A DNA stretch of 64,000 nt from Ecdyonurus torrentis (GCA_949318235.1 OX439127.1:16215872-16279871); one strand, 5' to 3'. Positions 12,401 to 22,844 are shown, numbered from the stretch's first letter. Notes: generated by a model not told the origin, from the letters alone. Program-made: numbers and translations.

Positions 12401-15102
12401 CCTAAATACAAAATTACTTAGCATAGGACAAACATAGTTTTTGGTTATTTTCTTTGGGGAAAAAGTTCATTTTTTGTTATTATTTATTTATCTCACATAC
12501 TTGAGGTACTAATTCAACCTATATTAATGGCATTAATGCTTTAAAAAATATTGCTTAGTATTTTTAAAGTGGCAAAATGAGTAATTTTCCTATACCGGCC
12601 CATGTATTGAGTTATCCAACATGCATACACCCTATAATAAGATTTATGAGTAATATTTTTTTATATTTACTATTTTTTTTTATTGATTATACATCGTAGT
12701 GCAGTGTGCAGTATTTCAACTGAATCTCTTATCTTGTAATAAATATATTCATTTTTCTAATAATAAAGAAAGAGCATGCAACATAATATTTTATGTATTA
12801 TTTTCTTTTATTCAATTGCTTGTTTGTTTAATTGCAGCTGTTCCAACTATTATTTATTACCTTGAGAGCATTGGTTCCTGCATACTGTCGACTAATGGTG
12901 TCACCATTGTTGGCCCACAGTAACTGGAATGTGTTGCGAATATTGCTGGGCAAAGCTCCCTCAGGTGCAATCAAACCAAGTTTTGTGAATACAATTTCCA
13001 TGACAGTCTTAGCTAGTGCGGTCTTCATACAGAGGAAATAAACCAAAGTGTTAAGATACAATGGCAATTCAATAACAATCACATTATTATTAGTTTTTAA
13101 TTTAATATAAACATAGTTAGCGTGTCATTAATTGTCTCATTTACATATCGCTGGCCGCGCGTCTAAATGGGGAAAAAGCAATTTTCATGAACCATGCGAG
13201 TGGTGAATATACACCTTTCACGGCCGTCGCGAGTGGCGAATGTCATGTGCTGTGAGCATAGCTTATTTGCCACTCACGGCGGCCTTGAAAGGTGTATATT
13301 CACTTGCGCAGTTCATGAAAATTGCTTTTTCTCCATTTAGACGCGCGTCCAGCGATATAGAAAAAAAAAAAAATCTGGAAAGCAACTAAATACAGTAAAC
13401 TCCCAATTCTGTTAAGTTCAATTCTGTGATTTTCACGATTTTGAGAAATGCTCTGTTGAGTCTGCAGAAAACTTCAATATAATCATCGGGCACTTTAAAG
13501 CTCTCGATTTTGTGAAATTCAATTTTGTGAAATGACTATTTTCTTGCTTCCTTGTGATATCACACAAAATTGAGAGTTTACTGTAGATAACTTTATGATT
13601 GACAGAGGTTACAGCATAATAATGTAACAAAGCACAGATTGACTATAAAGCTTGCTATGTTGTGAAGTGTAATTAGATAAAAGGAAATAGTGTAATATAT
13701 GACACAATAAAACCTATTTCCAGGTAACAAAGCCTATTAACATTGCTTTCTCCTTCGTAAAAAAAATATATATATATATATTAAAAACAATAACACTGAC
13801 ACAACAAAAATATATCAACTCACTTGTACTACGTTAGTTCTATCCAAGCAATCAATACAGTTTACTCGGAACACACCATTCTGCATGCAAATAAGGCCTT
13901 CACGGTCTAACCAGCAAAATCGAAGATCATTGACCACGTCCAGTAATTGAGAAACCAGTAACGAGACATTCTCAAAGTGCATGCCACGGCTGAAACAACA
14001 TATGGTCTTAACTAACACCAAAACAACATAACATTTTAGGCTTGAGACGGGACAGTATAAGCAACATTTACACAACAGTTACTTATCATGATGAACACAT
14101 TTTTTTTATATATACATTATTTAAAAGGGACAATAAGACAAAAATGCAGGACAATAAATGAGGTGACGAATACCACTTAGAGTCAAGCAAAAGGGGAAGT
14201 TAACAAGCTGAACAAGTGGAGAGCAGGTGGCATCCGGTGGACACAAAAATAAATCATTAACATCAGCTCACCAGTATTCATGGAAGTCAAATGTGACATA
14301 TGTAAGATCTGGGCAATTGAAGGTAATGATGTGATCAGCATAGGCCTCTCCGATGATTTTCTCTCTCCCAACCTGCTCCACCAGACTTATGATACACACT
14401 GGACCATACACAGATAATTCCTCATGGAAGTGTTTCTCAAATGCAACTTGTGTGTCTGCAGCATCTGTTAATATACACAGTAAAATTGAATATCTATCAA
14501 AGTATTTACATTAAGTAAAGTATGTAAAAGAAACAAAGATTTATATATACCTCTATCTAATCTAGGTGGAGGTCTGTATTTGTAGCCTGGTTGACTCCAG
14601 TACACAGGAACTGAGCCTCGCACTTGCACAAATGACACTTGATGTTGATGGTACGAGATAATTTGCTCAGTTTCAACAAAGTTGGCACATTTACCAGATT
14701 CATCTACCCCTCTCCTCTTGTATCGGGTACCAGCTCTGAAGCGACTACGACGAGATATCAAAGTCAAGATGAAGGTCTGCAAATTGATAGAAAGTGAAGG
14801 TAGAACAAAGTAATTATACAATGAACAACATTATATGATGCATACTTCATAATTAGGCTCCATAGCTTCTCTCCTGCGATCACACCCAACATCTACTTTG
14901 CAGTACTCAATTTGTACAAAGCCTTGAATTACTGGTAGCAACCATGGATCAGCCCTTGAATTCTGAAAACAGAGACAACATTATAATTTTAAGTGTAAAA
15001 ATTACAAAATATTTTAGACCTAGGTGTAATAATAATTTTTAATACTTATTTAATAATAGATAATAGTAGGAAGAATATTAGTCCATGCTGAATTGGCTTT
15101 AA

Positions 15103-15133
<31 letters not shown>

Positions 15134-18100
15134 TCAATCTTATGTGCTTTATCTACTAAGCTTCATTATTTTGTTTTTAATTTTGATATTAGGCGTGATA
15201 AATTTGGAAGAAAAGGAAAGGAGAAAACTAGCCTACCTCAGAGTATGTAAGGAATGACAAAGGCAAAACACGTATTTCATTTTTCTTGGAGTTTAGTGCC
15301 AAAATCTATCCAATATGTTGTTTTTTATATACCTATTATTATTATTATTATTATTTATTAAGTCTCTGTTTTAGCAAGATTTTCACAAAACTTCGGGACT
15401 CTGTTGCTGGTGTTCTCCTATTGTTTTCTTTCATTTTTATTAACATGATACATACCAACTGCCATTTTTTCCCTTAATATATTTATAATACTTTAATTAC
15501 TATATAGAAATGGCAACCTTTCATGATAGTAGTAATCAATATTAGGTACCAAATGTGTTACATAAATGCTGTGTATCTCTCTACAATACAGCTGATCTGG
15601 TGTTCCTACTGTGACAAGCTAGTTTATCTCTATACTCTGACATAGAAGTGACATTTGATGTATACAAAAGATAGTAAAGTTGTCAACATACATTCAATTG
15701 AATGATATCATTGAGCATGTGCACATTCCAAAAAAATCTATTGTCGACCAGTTTCCACAGAGGAGGTGCTGTCCATGGTGTGTTGCTCTCTTTAGCTTGC
15801 TGCTGATGTTGAGCTAGCTGCTGTTGTCGCTTCCACTGTCGCTGAAGACTGTTAGTCAAGTCTCCAGTCAAAGAGAAATAGAAAGAATCTGTTTCAGAAA
15901 CAATCTTGTGCAATTCTTCAATTATTCGTTTTTCAAATCTCTCGTATTCTTTTGTGTCTCTTTTCTTGCCAGATTGTTTTACCTACAACATGGAACATTC
16001 ATATCTCTCAATTAATTATTTATTTTTATTACTTAATTACTTTTATTGAGGGTAAGCAGTATAAGCAAATTTCCAAAACCATATGTTTCAGATTACTACA
16101 ATAAAATTCAAAACAGATTTAACCTCTGTTAATATTTTCCTATCTATTACAATATTAAAGAAATATTTTTACATTGGTATGAATTTGTATTTGTCATAGA
16201 TTGGAGATAACATGGCAAGAAGTAACTATTATTGTATGAAGCTTTTGAGGCTTCCAAAAATTTTCAGATTTCTTTCTTGACATATTTGTTTGATTTTTAT
16301 ATTTTTAATTATTAATGAAGGAAAGATTGACTATGCAATGATTGATAATTGGGGAGTTTTAATAAGTTAAAAAAATATTTAGAAAATAGTTGGTAGAAAT
16401 TAGAGCACGTTGAATTGAAAATTAATAAAACGCGAAAATTCTCTAATTTAAATAGTAAATTGGGACTAGGGATCAAATATTCTAGCTTGAGCTAGTTAAA
16501 AAGTAGACGTTAAAGGGATGGAGGTATAGTGTCAAAATAAAATACGATGTGCCATGTGCCTAGCATCTGCTTTTAACTTATTAATACTAACCGCGATGGT
16601 TTTTTCCTAATACGCAATTGGGGAGTTTTGATAGAAAAACACATAGATAGATTAGGAAACATTGGGGAACGGGAGATAGTAATGAGCTTACACTGACAGG
16701 AATGCCGCGGTAGAGAAAATTTTCTAACTCTTTTGTTTTTTGTTTTTTTCTTTAAGAATTGGGTTAGAAACTATAGTCTCTACCATGGCGTACCTATCAG
16801 TGTAAGCTCATTACTTTCTCTCCCATTCCATAATTTTTCCTAATCTATGTGTTTTTCTATCAATTCTTTTTACTTTTTAATTATTATTTATTTATTGATA
16901 CAATTCAAATCTTGAAATTAAGCTCACCTTCCTCCCTAATAAAGTTAAATAGACAAAATAAAAGCTTTACTGCTATTTTTTATATTACTATAGTAATAGA
17001 TACCAATTTCAACAATTTATTTGTTGCAATTATAAATATAACCATAATATTTTGATTATTTATACATTTTATTATATTATCTAAGTTATATAATGCTGCA
17101 CGCATATCAAATAAAAGCGCACCTGTGCTGTGGCTAGAGCAGCTGCTTGCTGGGTTGTGTTCTTGATTGTGTTGGTGGCAGACTTGATAGTACCCCATGT
17201 TTTAGCAAAAGCTGCTTTTTGATGAATATCAAACATTCCTCCAGAGCCGCTGCTTTTGTCTCCAGCTCGACGATTCTGATGTTTTGAGCAAGGCTCGAGA
17301 CCAAGTTCCTGAAAACATGCCAAAATTGATAACTCAATTATCACCACAAATATTACATAATGTTAGACTTCCTGAAATAACTTTACTTAAAAAAAAAATA
17401 GAGGAAATGCTATGATCTTTTAAATATTAGATGGTTTTACTCATTGAGCTTTTGCTTCTACACTATATGTTTAAGCAAAACAAAACTACCCAGCATAGCA
17501 AAGAATAATGTCATTTTTTTTTCTACCAATAATAATAACAATACCCCTAATAAAAAGTTTTAAACTGTTGACATTTCTTTCAAGTTGAAATAAACTATTA
17601 AAACCCAAGACAAGCATTATGTAGGTTTATTTTCAAATGAAAAAGAAAAAAAGGTTTTCCTACAACAAATGTGGCACAGTAGGATATGATGGAATGCAAA
17701 CATTTTTACTTTTCTATTATAGCTAGCATTCAGTATGGTTTTAATACTATATTACTTTGCCACTTTTCAGTATTTTTCTTATAAATTTATAACTATACCC
17801 TACATTCTTAACCTTTTTGCAATAAAAATAAAACATTTATTTATTATCTTAAAATGTACACAGTAATCTAACTGCCTCTAATAGATTTTTACAAGCTCAG
17901 AGCTGAAGAAAGCAAACAAGACAATATTATATAACTAGATGTGTGTATATATACATATATATATAATATATTTCTTCTTACACTTGCAGTAGCATCTGGT
18001 CCAAAGAGAGAGAGGAAGCTGACAGCCTTGATTTTGAATACAGCGTGACTTCCAGGTAGTTCTCCCACATACTCACACTGACGTATAAGCATCAGCCGGC

Positions 18101-21100
18101 ATGGTAACGCTACAGCAAATACAATCAAACCGTGTAATTTCATTAGCATTTAAATAATAATGACATACAACATCACCATTATAGCACCATTATAGCCTGA
18201 AAGTAAGTGGGGGATTTTCATTTAGCTCTACAAGATCTGCTTACGTGTTGGGGATACATGAATTCATTTTATTTATTATTATTATGCTTTAAATTTTGCA
18301 AGTGAACAGGATTATGAAAATATTTTTTACTATTCAAATTTAATCTAGGGGCGGGAAGCAGGATAAAATTGTAACATTGCTCTGGCAGTTAATAGGTTAT
18401 TTTATATGTCATATGTCAGATATGAATATTTTATTTATTGCCAGGTAGGGTAGGTGTTGTGAGCCTCTCTCATCTAGCATGCCAGAATTAGCTTTCTTTT
18501 CTGCATTGCTTGCATGCTCTACAAAAGATAATTGCCAGCCCAATGTGCTTAGCATGCTGGATGAAAACACACACAACACCTACCTGGTGATATGTAAAAT
18601 AACATAGGAACTGCACATGCAATTGTTGCAATTTTGTCCCGCCTCACCCCAGATTAAAATTTGAATAGTAATTTTTTTTACAATTGTGTGAACACAAGTG
18701 AGACCTAAATTATTTTTATGCAATAATAGCATAAATATGCATAGTATGCATAGTTCTGTTAAGCACAAATAATATTGAGGGTGGAAAAGTTTTAATTTCG
18801 NNNNNNNNNNNNNNNNNNNNNNNNNNNNNNNNNNNNNNNNNNNNNNNNNNNNNNNNNNNNNNNNNNNNNNNNNNNNNNNNNNNNNNNNNNNNNNNNNNNN
18901 NNNNNNNNNNNNNNNNNNNNNNNNNNNNNNNNNNNNNNNNNNNNNNNNNNNNNNNNNNNNNNNNNNNNNNNNNNNNNNNNNNNNNNNNNNNNNNNNNNNN
19001 AAAGATGAAGAAGAATATTATGAGTGTGGAGGTGAAGCAAATGCAAGGAATAAGGTACAATTGTCGTTGGTAATACCATAGTACAGTATAAATATATATA
19101 TTTGGCCTATATTATATTATATATATAGGCTATCAATAAGGAAGCTTAAAAGGTATCGGATATTTTGATTACTATAATTTCTATTTAATTATACAATGAA
19201 GCAGCTCTCATTGTTAGGACTAAAATATAATAATAAATAAATAATGCAAAATTATACTTATTGTTTTCATATTTGCCATTTGAACTTTATTTATTTCATA
19301 TTATAAATTATTCTTTACAGCAATTAAAATTTTAATAGTGTAACTTCTGTTTGGTTATTATATAAAAACATAATAGAAAACTTGAACCATCATCAAACTT
19401 TTACACTAAATAATAATAATAATAAATGAAGGCATATTTATTGTTGGTGATAAGTTAATTAGTCAGTCAGTTATTAATATTTTGATTGTCATTACTATGT
19501 TAATTGTAAATGTATGTGGGAAAGAAAAGGACCATGTATTATGTAAATGCTACCATTTTAAAAGTAGCACATAGTTGAAAAGTAATGTCTGAATTTTTTT
19601 TATAATTTTAAATAAATTAATTGATTTTTAAAATAATTATTTATAAATTATCTTTAACAAAAAAAAAAAAAAGAAAAAAAAAAAAAAAAACTGACAATAA
19701 CATAAACACTTTTTGTTGTAAGTATATCACACAAAATAAATATATGAAAATATAATCAATCAGAACCTATATCTCATCTCTTATGTATAAACCCCCCTAA
19801 CGCCAATAATAAAATAATAATAAAAGTAAAAAGTAAAATTGTGCATTTCAATGCCATAAATAATTATCTTTAAAAGTTGCATAAAAAAATGTAACACCAA
19901 ACCTTATGTCTCATAAAAAATCTCTCGTTCCACCTGACCCAAAAGATATATGAATATACAAGGCACCTATTGCATTAACTTTGGACCTAACGCACACAAC
20001 ACATTAGGTATATATTTAGGTATGTATTTTAAAATTTAAATCCTATTTGATGTATATTTCTATGTCATTTTAGAAGCCTTTTTGTGATAGTATAATGAAT
20101 TTATGGGTTTATAAAAAATGTTAGTGTTTGGACTAACGTATATTAACATGTATACATTCCAAATTTATTAAAACTCAAAATATAAAAGAATACAATGACA
20201 TGAACAGAATGTGTTTGAGTCTAGAGTTTTATTCTCAAGGAATATTTTTTAATGGCAAAATAATAATAATAAACAACTAATAATATGTATGGTTTACATG
20301 TATTAAATATAAATCTTTAGTGTACAAACGCAATACCTAAGAGCTATTTAAGTTTCATTATACTTGCACAAGTAGCTGTAATTTGAAATTACGTTGTTTT
20401 GGTCTTTTAAGTTTTTTTTTTTTTTTTTTTTTTTTACCATCATATTTATTTGAAGCGTTATATGACAACTTTCTAACGTTCCTGTATGTAGGGTATTGCA
20501 ACACTAACTTAAAATAAAATATAAATTCAACATAATTGAGTTATAACTGTAACTTTAAAATTATAAAGCAACTATTTTCATCTATCAATATAATCGCAAA
20601 TAAATTAAAATTAAGACCTCAAACCTCTGTACACAAATAGTGTTGATAAATATATAGGCTCTGTTTGATAGATTTTGGCAATAGATTGAACAATGACCCA
20701 CATTTGATTACCAAAGTCAGCATGAGATTTAATCCTATTTTAAGACTTTAATATGACATTCACTATTTTATTTATACGCTTCTCAATTTTTATAGTACTT
20801 GATTTGTATACACATACCCTCTTTAGAGTAGTGGGGTGTGTGATGCAATGTGAAGTTATTGGGTCATCGTATATATTTACAAAAATAAACATTATTTAAC
20901 ATACCTGGTTGTAGTTCAACCTTGCCAACTATGCCGTACAGGACACCCAAACATTCTGGATTTATTGCAGATGCCAGATCCCATCCTAAAAGAGAAAATT
21001 TGTAAAATTTCTGTAATTACACATTTGTCTAGGGGGGCGTTACCCTGCAAAACAATGTAAATTATTCTTGTTTACCTGACTTAGCTTCACATTGACCTGT

Positions 21101-21196
21101 ACTCCTGTTCCACCAAAGACTATGTTCACCATTCTGAAATATGTAATACTCTTCAGTTCTAAATAATTCTATTACAGGAGCACTTTTCTTGGGCAT
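6566..21196 (-). CDS. INPP5F: INPP5F/SAC2-type phosphoinositide 4-phosphatase, complete gene (17 coding exons)
   Basis: SAC2 enzymes remove the 4-phosphate of phosphatidylinositol 4-phosphate on endocytic and recycling membranes (family knowledge). Spliced from the sequence, the reading frame is 3516 nt with stop, 1171 residues; the human protein is about 1130. All 16 introns are GT-AG and every phase fits. The N-terminus (IELFRTEEYYIFQNGEHSLW) aligns with the vertebrate start MELFQ..., which supports the ATG at 21196. The SAC domain lies roughly at residues 130-560, with the signature NCIDCLDRTN; catalytic Cys is about 492 and Arg about 498. The hSac2 region follows (about 620-770), then a low-complexity Ser/Thr/Pro tail ending CKSRLIAL, matching the vertebrate end. 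Introns are full of inverted-repeat elements, but no exon is broken. I assigned no poly(A) signal: none with the AATAAA hexamer lies within several hundred bases of the stop. Confidence 0.95.
7570..7700 (-). CDS. INPP5F: INPP5F coding exon 16
   Basis: Forty-four codons, GTKAMQQFNKLNKLTLRSSF through EMIREKK, with donor GTGAGT. Vertebrates have KFSSLNQKVKQ at this point. Confidence 0.9.
7845..8280. mobile_element. Inverted-repeat element, GAAACCANCAAG family
   Basis: Arms of about 95 bp run GAAACCAACAAG... to ...CTTGTTGATTTCGCCTATC. The interior has a second hairpin (TTGCTTAGAGTATAG against CTATACTCCAAGCAA) and a CTGAAGAAG...GAAACGTC motif. It lies in an INPP5F intron. Confidence 0.75.
8390..8605 (-). 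CDS. INPP5F: INPP5F coding exon 15
   Basis: It encodes SMKAVLEAFSAAMEIQNLNI and then a basic stretch (NNRLEKRKSK), where vertebrates have KKLERKSSK. It ends ALKNVG in phase 1. Confidence 0.92.
8638..8681. repeat. Poly(A) run of about 44
   Basis: A homopolymer in an INPP5F intron; the length is likely polymorphic or assembly-limited. Confidence 0.9.
8755..8964. mobile_element. Inverted-repeat element, AAAACACATAGATTAG family
   Basis: Left GAAAAACACATAGATTAGG and right CTAATCTATCTGTGTGTTTT. Another full copy lies at 16628-16865 and a half copy at 11230-11333. Confidence 0.7.
9089..9339 (-). CDS. INPP5F: INPP5F coding exon 14 (hSac2 region)
   Basis: It begins YDDETDRVTNYQHILLEDL and includes CCIRLNYKLNGEPGYFHMF, matching vertebrate YDDEVDKVNQYQ and MRLHYRYKEASGYFHTLR. 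It ends in phase 1 before GTAGGG. Confidence 0.94.
9440..9495. repeat. Poly(T) followed by (CTT)n
   Basis: About 37 T, then five or six CTT units. On the minus strand this lies just upstream of INPP5F exon 13. Confidence 0.9.
9727..9798 (-). CDS. INPP5F: INPP5F coding exon 13
   Basis: A 72-nt exon encoding TGDPAETEMDIILILTRDSY and YAA. The acceptor CTACCAG and donor GTAAGG keep frame on both sides. It corresponds to vertebrate VDVLLLLSNSAYYVAYY. Confidence 0.9.
9851..10113. mobile_element. Inverted-repeat element, GAAACCANCAAG family
   Basis: Ends GGATAAGAAAACCAACAAG and CTTGTTGATTTTGTTATCC. Internal hairpins GCTTAG...CTAAGC and GAGGGCTGTCGCCCTC flank a CTGAAGCA motif. Confidence 0.75.
10238..10468 (-). 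CDS. INPP5F: INPP5F coding exon 12
   Basis: It encodes YYLSRFKDMYRQATIDLMLG, then an acidic spacer, then GAWGLIDADP, matching vertebrate YYLNRFKDAYRQAVIDLM and GGWALIDCDP. It opens the hSac2 region. Confidence 0.95.
10542..10612 (-). CDS. INPP5F: INPP5F coding exon 11
   Basis: A short exon encoding GDYTRTGERKFSGLMKDGMN and SAN, equivalent to vertebrate GDFTRTGERKLAGVMKDG. The last two bases of the Arg codon precede GTAAGA. Confidence 0.95.
10811..11104. mobile_element. Inverted-repeat element, GAAACCANCAAG family
   Basis: GAAACCAGCAAGGGCCTTAC pairs with GTAAGGCCCTTGCTTGTTTC. A second inner inverted repeat is AAGGCATAACACACCCATCT against AGATGGGTGTGTTATGCCTT. AACCATCGCGGTTAG lies just outside the left end (10776). 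Confidence 0.75.
11230..11333. repeat. Half copy, AAAACACATAGATTAG family
   Basis: CATTACTATCTCCCATTCC and CTAATCTACC match the right arm of the elements at 8755 and 16628; the left arm is missing. Confidence 0.55.
11640..11680 (+). promoter_or_regulatory. CCAAT and TATA-like boxes inside a mobile element
   Basis: CCAATCGG and GTATAAAAG occur about 35 bp apart, roughly 90 bp upstream of the hammerhead motif. This looks like a promoter that could transcribe the ribozyme. It rests on motifs alone. Confidence 0.4.
11765..11805 (+). ncRNA. Hammerhead ribozyme motif (type I, minimal stem III)
   Basis: Stem I is GTTACA (11765-11770) with TGTAAC (11800-11805). Core CTGATGA lies at 11771-11777. Stem II is GCCTT-TGGG-AAGGC. 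Core GAAA lies at 11792-11795, then C-G-T-T with cleavage triplet GUU, cut predicted after 11799. All invariant core bases are present. Stem III has no loop in the monomer; ACGU is self-complementary, so a dimeric form with a shared stem III is expected, as described for hammerheads in some retroelements. Confidence 0.7.
11833..12141. mobile_element. TATAGGGTG-family element, intact copy
   Basis: Ends TATAGGGTCTATGCATTCA and CCGCATACACCCTATA. The interior matches the copy at 22926-23232 over most of its length (for example TTGAATTAGTACCTCAAGTA). It lies inside the element at 11438-12373. Confidence 0.75.
12861..13022 (-). CDS. INPP5F: INPP5F coding exon 10
   Basis: Fifty-four codons in phase 0 ending LLWANNGDTISRQYAGTNALK, the conserved segment just after the P-loop. 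The upstream acceptor (CTCTGTATGAAG) has a weak pyrimidine tract, but homology fixes it. Confidence 0.95.
13145..13358. mobile_element. Hairpin MITE with ATATCGCTGG ends
   Basis: Ends ATATCGCTGGCCGCGCGTCT and AGACGCGCGTCCAGCGATAT. Arms are about 95 bp, so the 214-bp element is almost wholly a foldback. It lies in an INPP5F intron. Confidence 0.85.
13393..13583. mobile_element. Pogo-like MITE with TA target duplication
   Basis: Ends CAGTAAACTCCCAATTCTGT and the complement of CAGTAAACTCTCAATTTTGT, directly flanked by TA on both sides. TA duplication and CAGT ends are typical of Tc1/mariner-pogo elements. Confidence 0.65.
13824..13989 (-). CDS. INPP5F: INPP5F coding exon 9 (catalytic P-loop)
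   Basis: It encodes RGMHFENVSLLV... and ends with FRVNCIDCLDRTNVVQ. This carries the C-x5-R(T) active site of SAC phosphatases with every key residue intact, so the enzyme is predicted active. Confidence 0.98.
14272..14464 (-). CDS. INPP5F: INPP5F coding exon 8
   Basis: It encodes AFEKHFHEELSVYGPVCII, VEQVGREKIIGEAY and VTFDFHEY. The last two bases (TG) join exon 9 to give Cys in HEYCRGMHFEN. The donor is GTGAGC. Confidence 0.96.
14551..14776 (-). CDS. INPP5F: INPP5F coding exon 7
   Basis: It encodes LISRRSRFRAGTRYKRRGVD, then ANFVETEQ and RGSVPVYWSQPGY, the strongly conserved SAC core. It ends in phase 1 at ...RLDR plus G. Confidence 0.97.
14846..14962 (-). CDS. INPP5F: INPP5F coding exon 6
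   Basis: Thirty-nine codons with PWLLPVIQGFVQIEYC, equivalent to vertebrate WIIPMIQGFVQIEE. The acceptor is TTTCAG and the donor GTATGC, phase 0. Confidence 0.95.
15217..15420. repeat. Degenerate copy, GAAACCANCAAG family
   Basis: GGAGAAAACTAGCCTACCTCA and TTAGCAAGATTTTCAC...TGTTCTCC recall the arms of the copies at 7845 and 10811. The interior is unrelated. Confidence 0.4.
15692..15982 (-). CDS. INPP5F: INPP5F coding exon 5 (SAC domain begins)
   Basis: Ninety-seven codons in phase 0. It contains SDSFYYSLT-like ETDSFYFSLTGDLTNSLQRQ and KLVDNRFFWN, both hallmarks of SAC domains. A Gln-rich insertion (QQQLAQHQQQ) follows QRQWKR. Confidence 0.95.
16628..16865. mobile_element. Inverted-repeat element, AAAACACATAGATTAG family
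   Basis: TTGATAGAAAAACACATAG pairs with CTATGTGTTTTTCTATCAA. The inner arms CTTACACTGACAGGAATGCC and GGCGTACCTATCAGTGTAAG also pair. Confidence 0.78.
17123..17308 (-). CDS. INPP5F: INPP5F coding exon 4
   Basis: Sixty-two codons in phase 0, from ELGLEPCSKHQ to ALATAQ, including a TWGTIKSATNTIKN stretch comparable to the vertebrate TFTHIKSNVSAPN segment. The donor is GTGCGC. Confidence 0.92.
17982..18109 (-). CDS. INPP5F: INPP5F coding exon 3
   Basis: It encodes LPCRLMLIRQCEYVGELPG and continues to DATAS, equivalent to vertebrate LILIRQKALVGKLPG. The donor is GTAAGA and it ends in phase 0. The intron between exons 2 and 3 contains the 200-N gap, so its true length is unknown. Confidence 0.93.
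18327..18672. mobile_element. Long hairpin element (about 345 bp)
   Basis: Outer arms TTACTATTCAAATTTAATCT and its complement, then inner arms GGTAGGTGTTGTG and CACAACACCTACC. The whole segment folds back on itself. It ends 128 bp from the assembly gap. Confidence 0.75.
18801..19000. other. Assembly gap, 200 N
   Basis: Exactly 200 N, probably an arbitrary gap length. It lies in the intron between INPP5F exons 2 and 3. Translations that run through it are meaningless. Confidence 1.
20905..20985 (-). CDS. INPP5F: INPP5F coding exon 2
   Basis: The acceptor is TTTTAG and the donor GTATGT. It encodes GWDLASAINPECLGVLYG..., matching the vertebrate NPICLGLVEGVIGK segment. It leaves one base for the next codon. 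Confidence 0.92.
21076..21196 (-). CDS. INPP5F: INPP5F coding exon 1 (start codon)
   Basis: The ATG at 21196 opens MPKKSAPVIELFRTEEYY and the exon ends in ...CEAKS plus one base (phase 1) before GTAAAC. The DNA upstream holds a CACGTG E-box (21268-21273) and no in-frame extension I would prefer. Confidence 0.9.
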
Positions 21197-21751
21197 TTCG
21201 TTTAAAACAACAAAGTGTTGGTGCAAGTGCTGAAATTCGTCTGCTACGAACGTTGCGTAATGATGCTCACGTGTTATATGTCAATACTGAATACGCGGCA
21301 AACTTAAAAACATTGTTTGAATGGAAGAATGACGAAGAATGAGCTATTAAGTGAAAGTTACGTACGGCTTCTCAATTGATATAAAAGTATTGACTATAGA
21401 ATACAATGTGACTGTCACAAATGATATTTGATATTTCTAAAGTTCCAATATCTCAAGAACTGAGGATGAAAGAAACGAGCGATACACGAAGCCATCGCGC
21501 CTGCAGAGTTTTGGGGGTATGCAACTTGTTTAACGTGCATGTACTCAATTACATGAATTGCCTACTTGCAAGGCGCTTAGCCGACACGGAGTTTAACAAA
21601 TATGAATTGAAATATTTTAGCAATGGATAATTTTTTTTAACTATTACTAAATATTACATTAATATTAAATATACTTTGTATTAGAAATTTAGATAAAGTT
21701 AATTTTTATTTCAGATTTATTAATGTAATTTATTAAACATATATTGTTTAA

Positions 21752-22409
21752 GGTACTACTTTAGGGTAGGAGTGAAATTTTTTTATTATGACTTGGAATT
21801 AAGTTAAGGCTGGTGTACCCAAAAATGAAATAAAAAAAATTCTATCTTAAAAACTCGCGTCGCAACAGAGCGTCAAAGTATCGCAAATGCCCCGCCCCCT
21901 AATGCTAATGAATCTATATTTGGACCCTAATTTTGAACAACTTCAAATTTTTTTCAGCGGTTAAAAAAATACTAGCTTGTTTTTCGTGTTGATTTTTAAT
22001 GAAAAATGATTTTTCAGATTTTTCTAGAACGAATCTGCCGAGAAAAAAATTATCGCAAATTGACCCATGTTAATGTGAATATGCAATCTTCATTAATTTT
22101 TTTCTCTATAAATGTCTCGTAAAAATCGTTTAAAAAGTCAAATTCATTAAAACTTGATCTATAGAACACACTAGTATTTTTTGTTTAGAAGTTGGTCAAG
22201 AAAAATTTTGCACACGGGGAGCTTGAAGTTTTGTATGTTTTGCGTGCTAAAGGGGGCGTATCCCAACGACTTTTAATGCTAATTTGCGGAAGATTTGATT
22301 TGAGCCGAAACTTTTTGGAGTATAGAGAATTGTTCCTTGGTTCATTATGAACCTAAAAAGTGATATTAAATTAAATTTTACGACAACATCGCTACCCTAA
22401 AGTAGTACC
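21752..22409. mobile_element. TTAA-flanked inverted-repeat element (658 bp)
   Basis: The ends GGTACTACTTTAGGGTAG and CTACCCTAAAGTAGTACC are perfect 18-bp inverted repeats, each directly flanked by TTAA. A TTAA duplication is the piggyBac hallmark, but the ends are not the usual CCC. No transposase frame is present. It sits just upstream of INPP5F. Confidence 0.8.
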
Positions 22410-22844
22410 TTAACTTAATACTTTTTTTCTTCTTCAATCGTTTTAAATTTTTATACTTCCTGAAAATCCCTCATTAAAAATAAATTTTAAGTCTAGCTGT
22501 AGTTTATTCGCATTAACGTGTACTTCAACTACGTATATATTTCCTGCACGGAGTTTTATATATTTTATTATTAAGCTTATTTTAAAGAAGATCATTAAAA
22601 CAATCTCTATACTTATAAAATCTTTATGTAATTTTAACTTGTAAATTTAGAAGAAATTGATGCATTTCAATGAAATTTACTATTTATTTTTTCATATATC
22701 AAAGCACACGTAGTGATATGCAATTTGAAAACAGTAATACTGCAATCATTAAAAGCGTTATAATTTGCCAAACCTGTTATTTTTTTATGATAAATATATA
22801 GCTCTTTAATATTTTAGACTTTTTTTGTATGGTTTCGTTAACAA

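Larger units (their letters stand above)
11358..12636. mobile_element. TATAGGGTG-family element, split by a later insertion
   Basis: Outer ends TATAGGGTGTAT (11358) and ATACACCCTATA (12636) match the reverse complement of the intact copy at 11833-12141. The match stops near 11440 and resumes near 12414. A second inverted-repeat element sits in between. Confidence 0.75.

Noticed and set aside
21421..21630. 69-codon plus-strand frame upstream of INPP5F
   Set aside because: Too short, no homology I recognise, no splice context.
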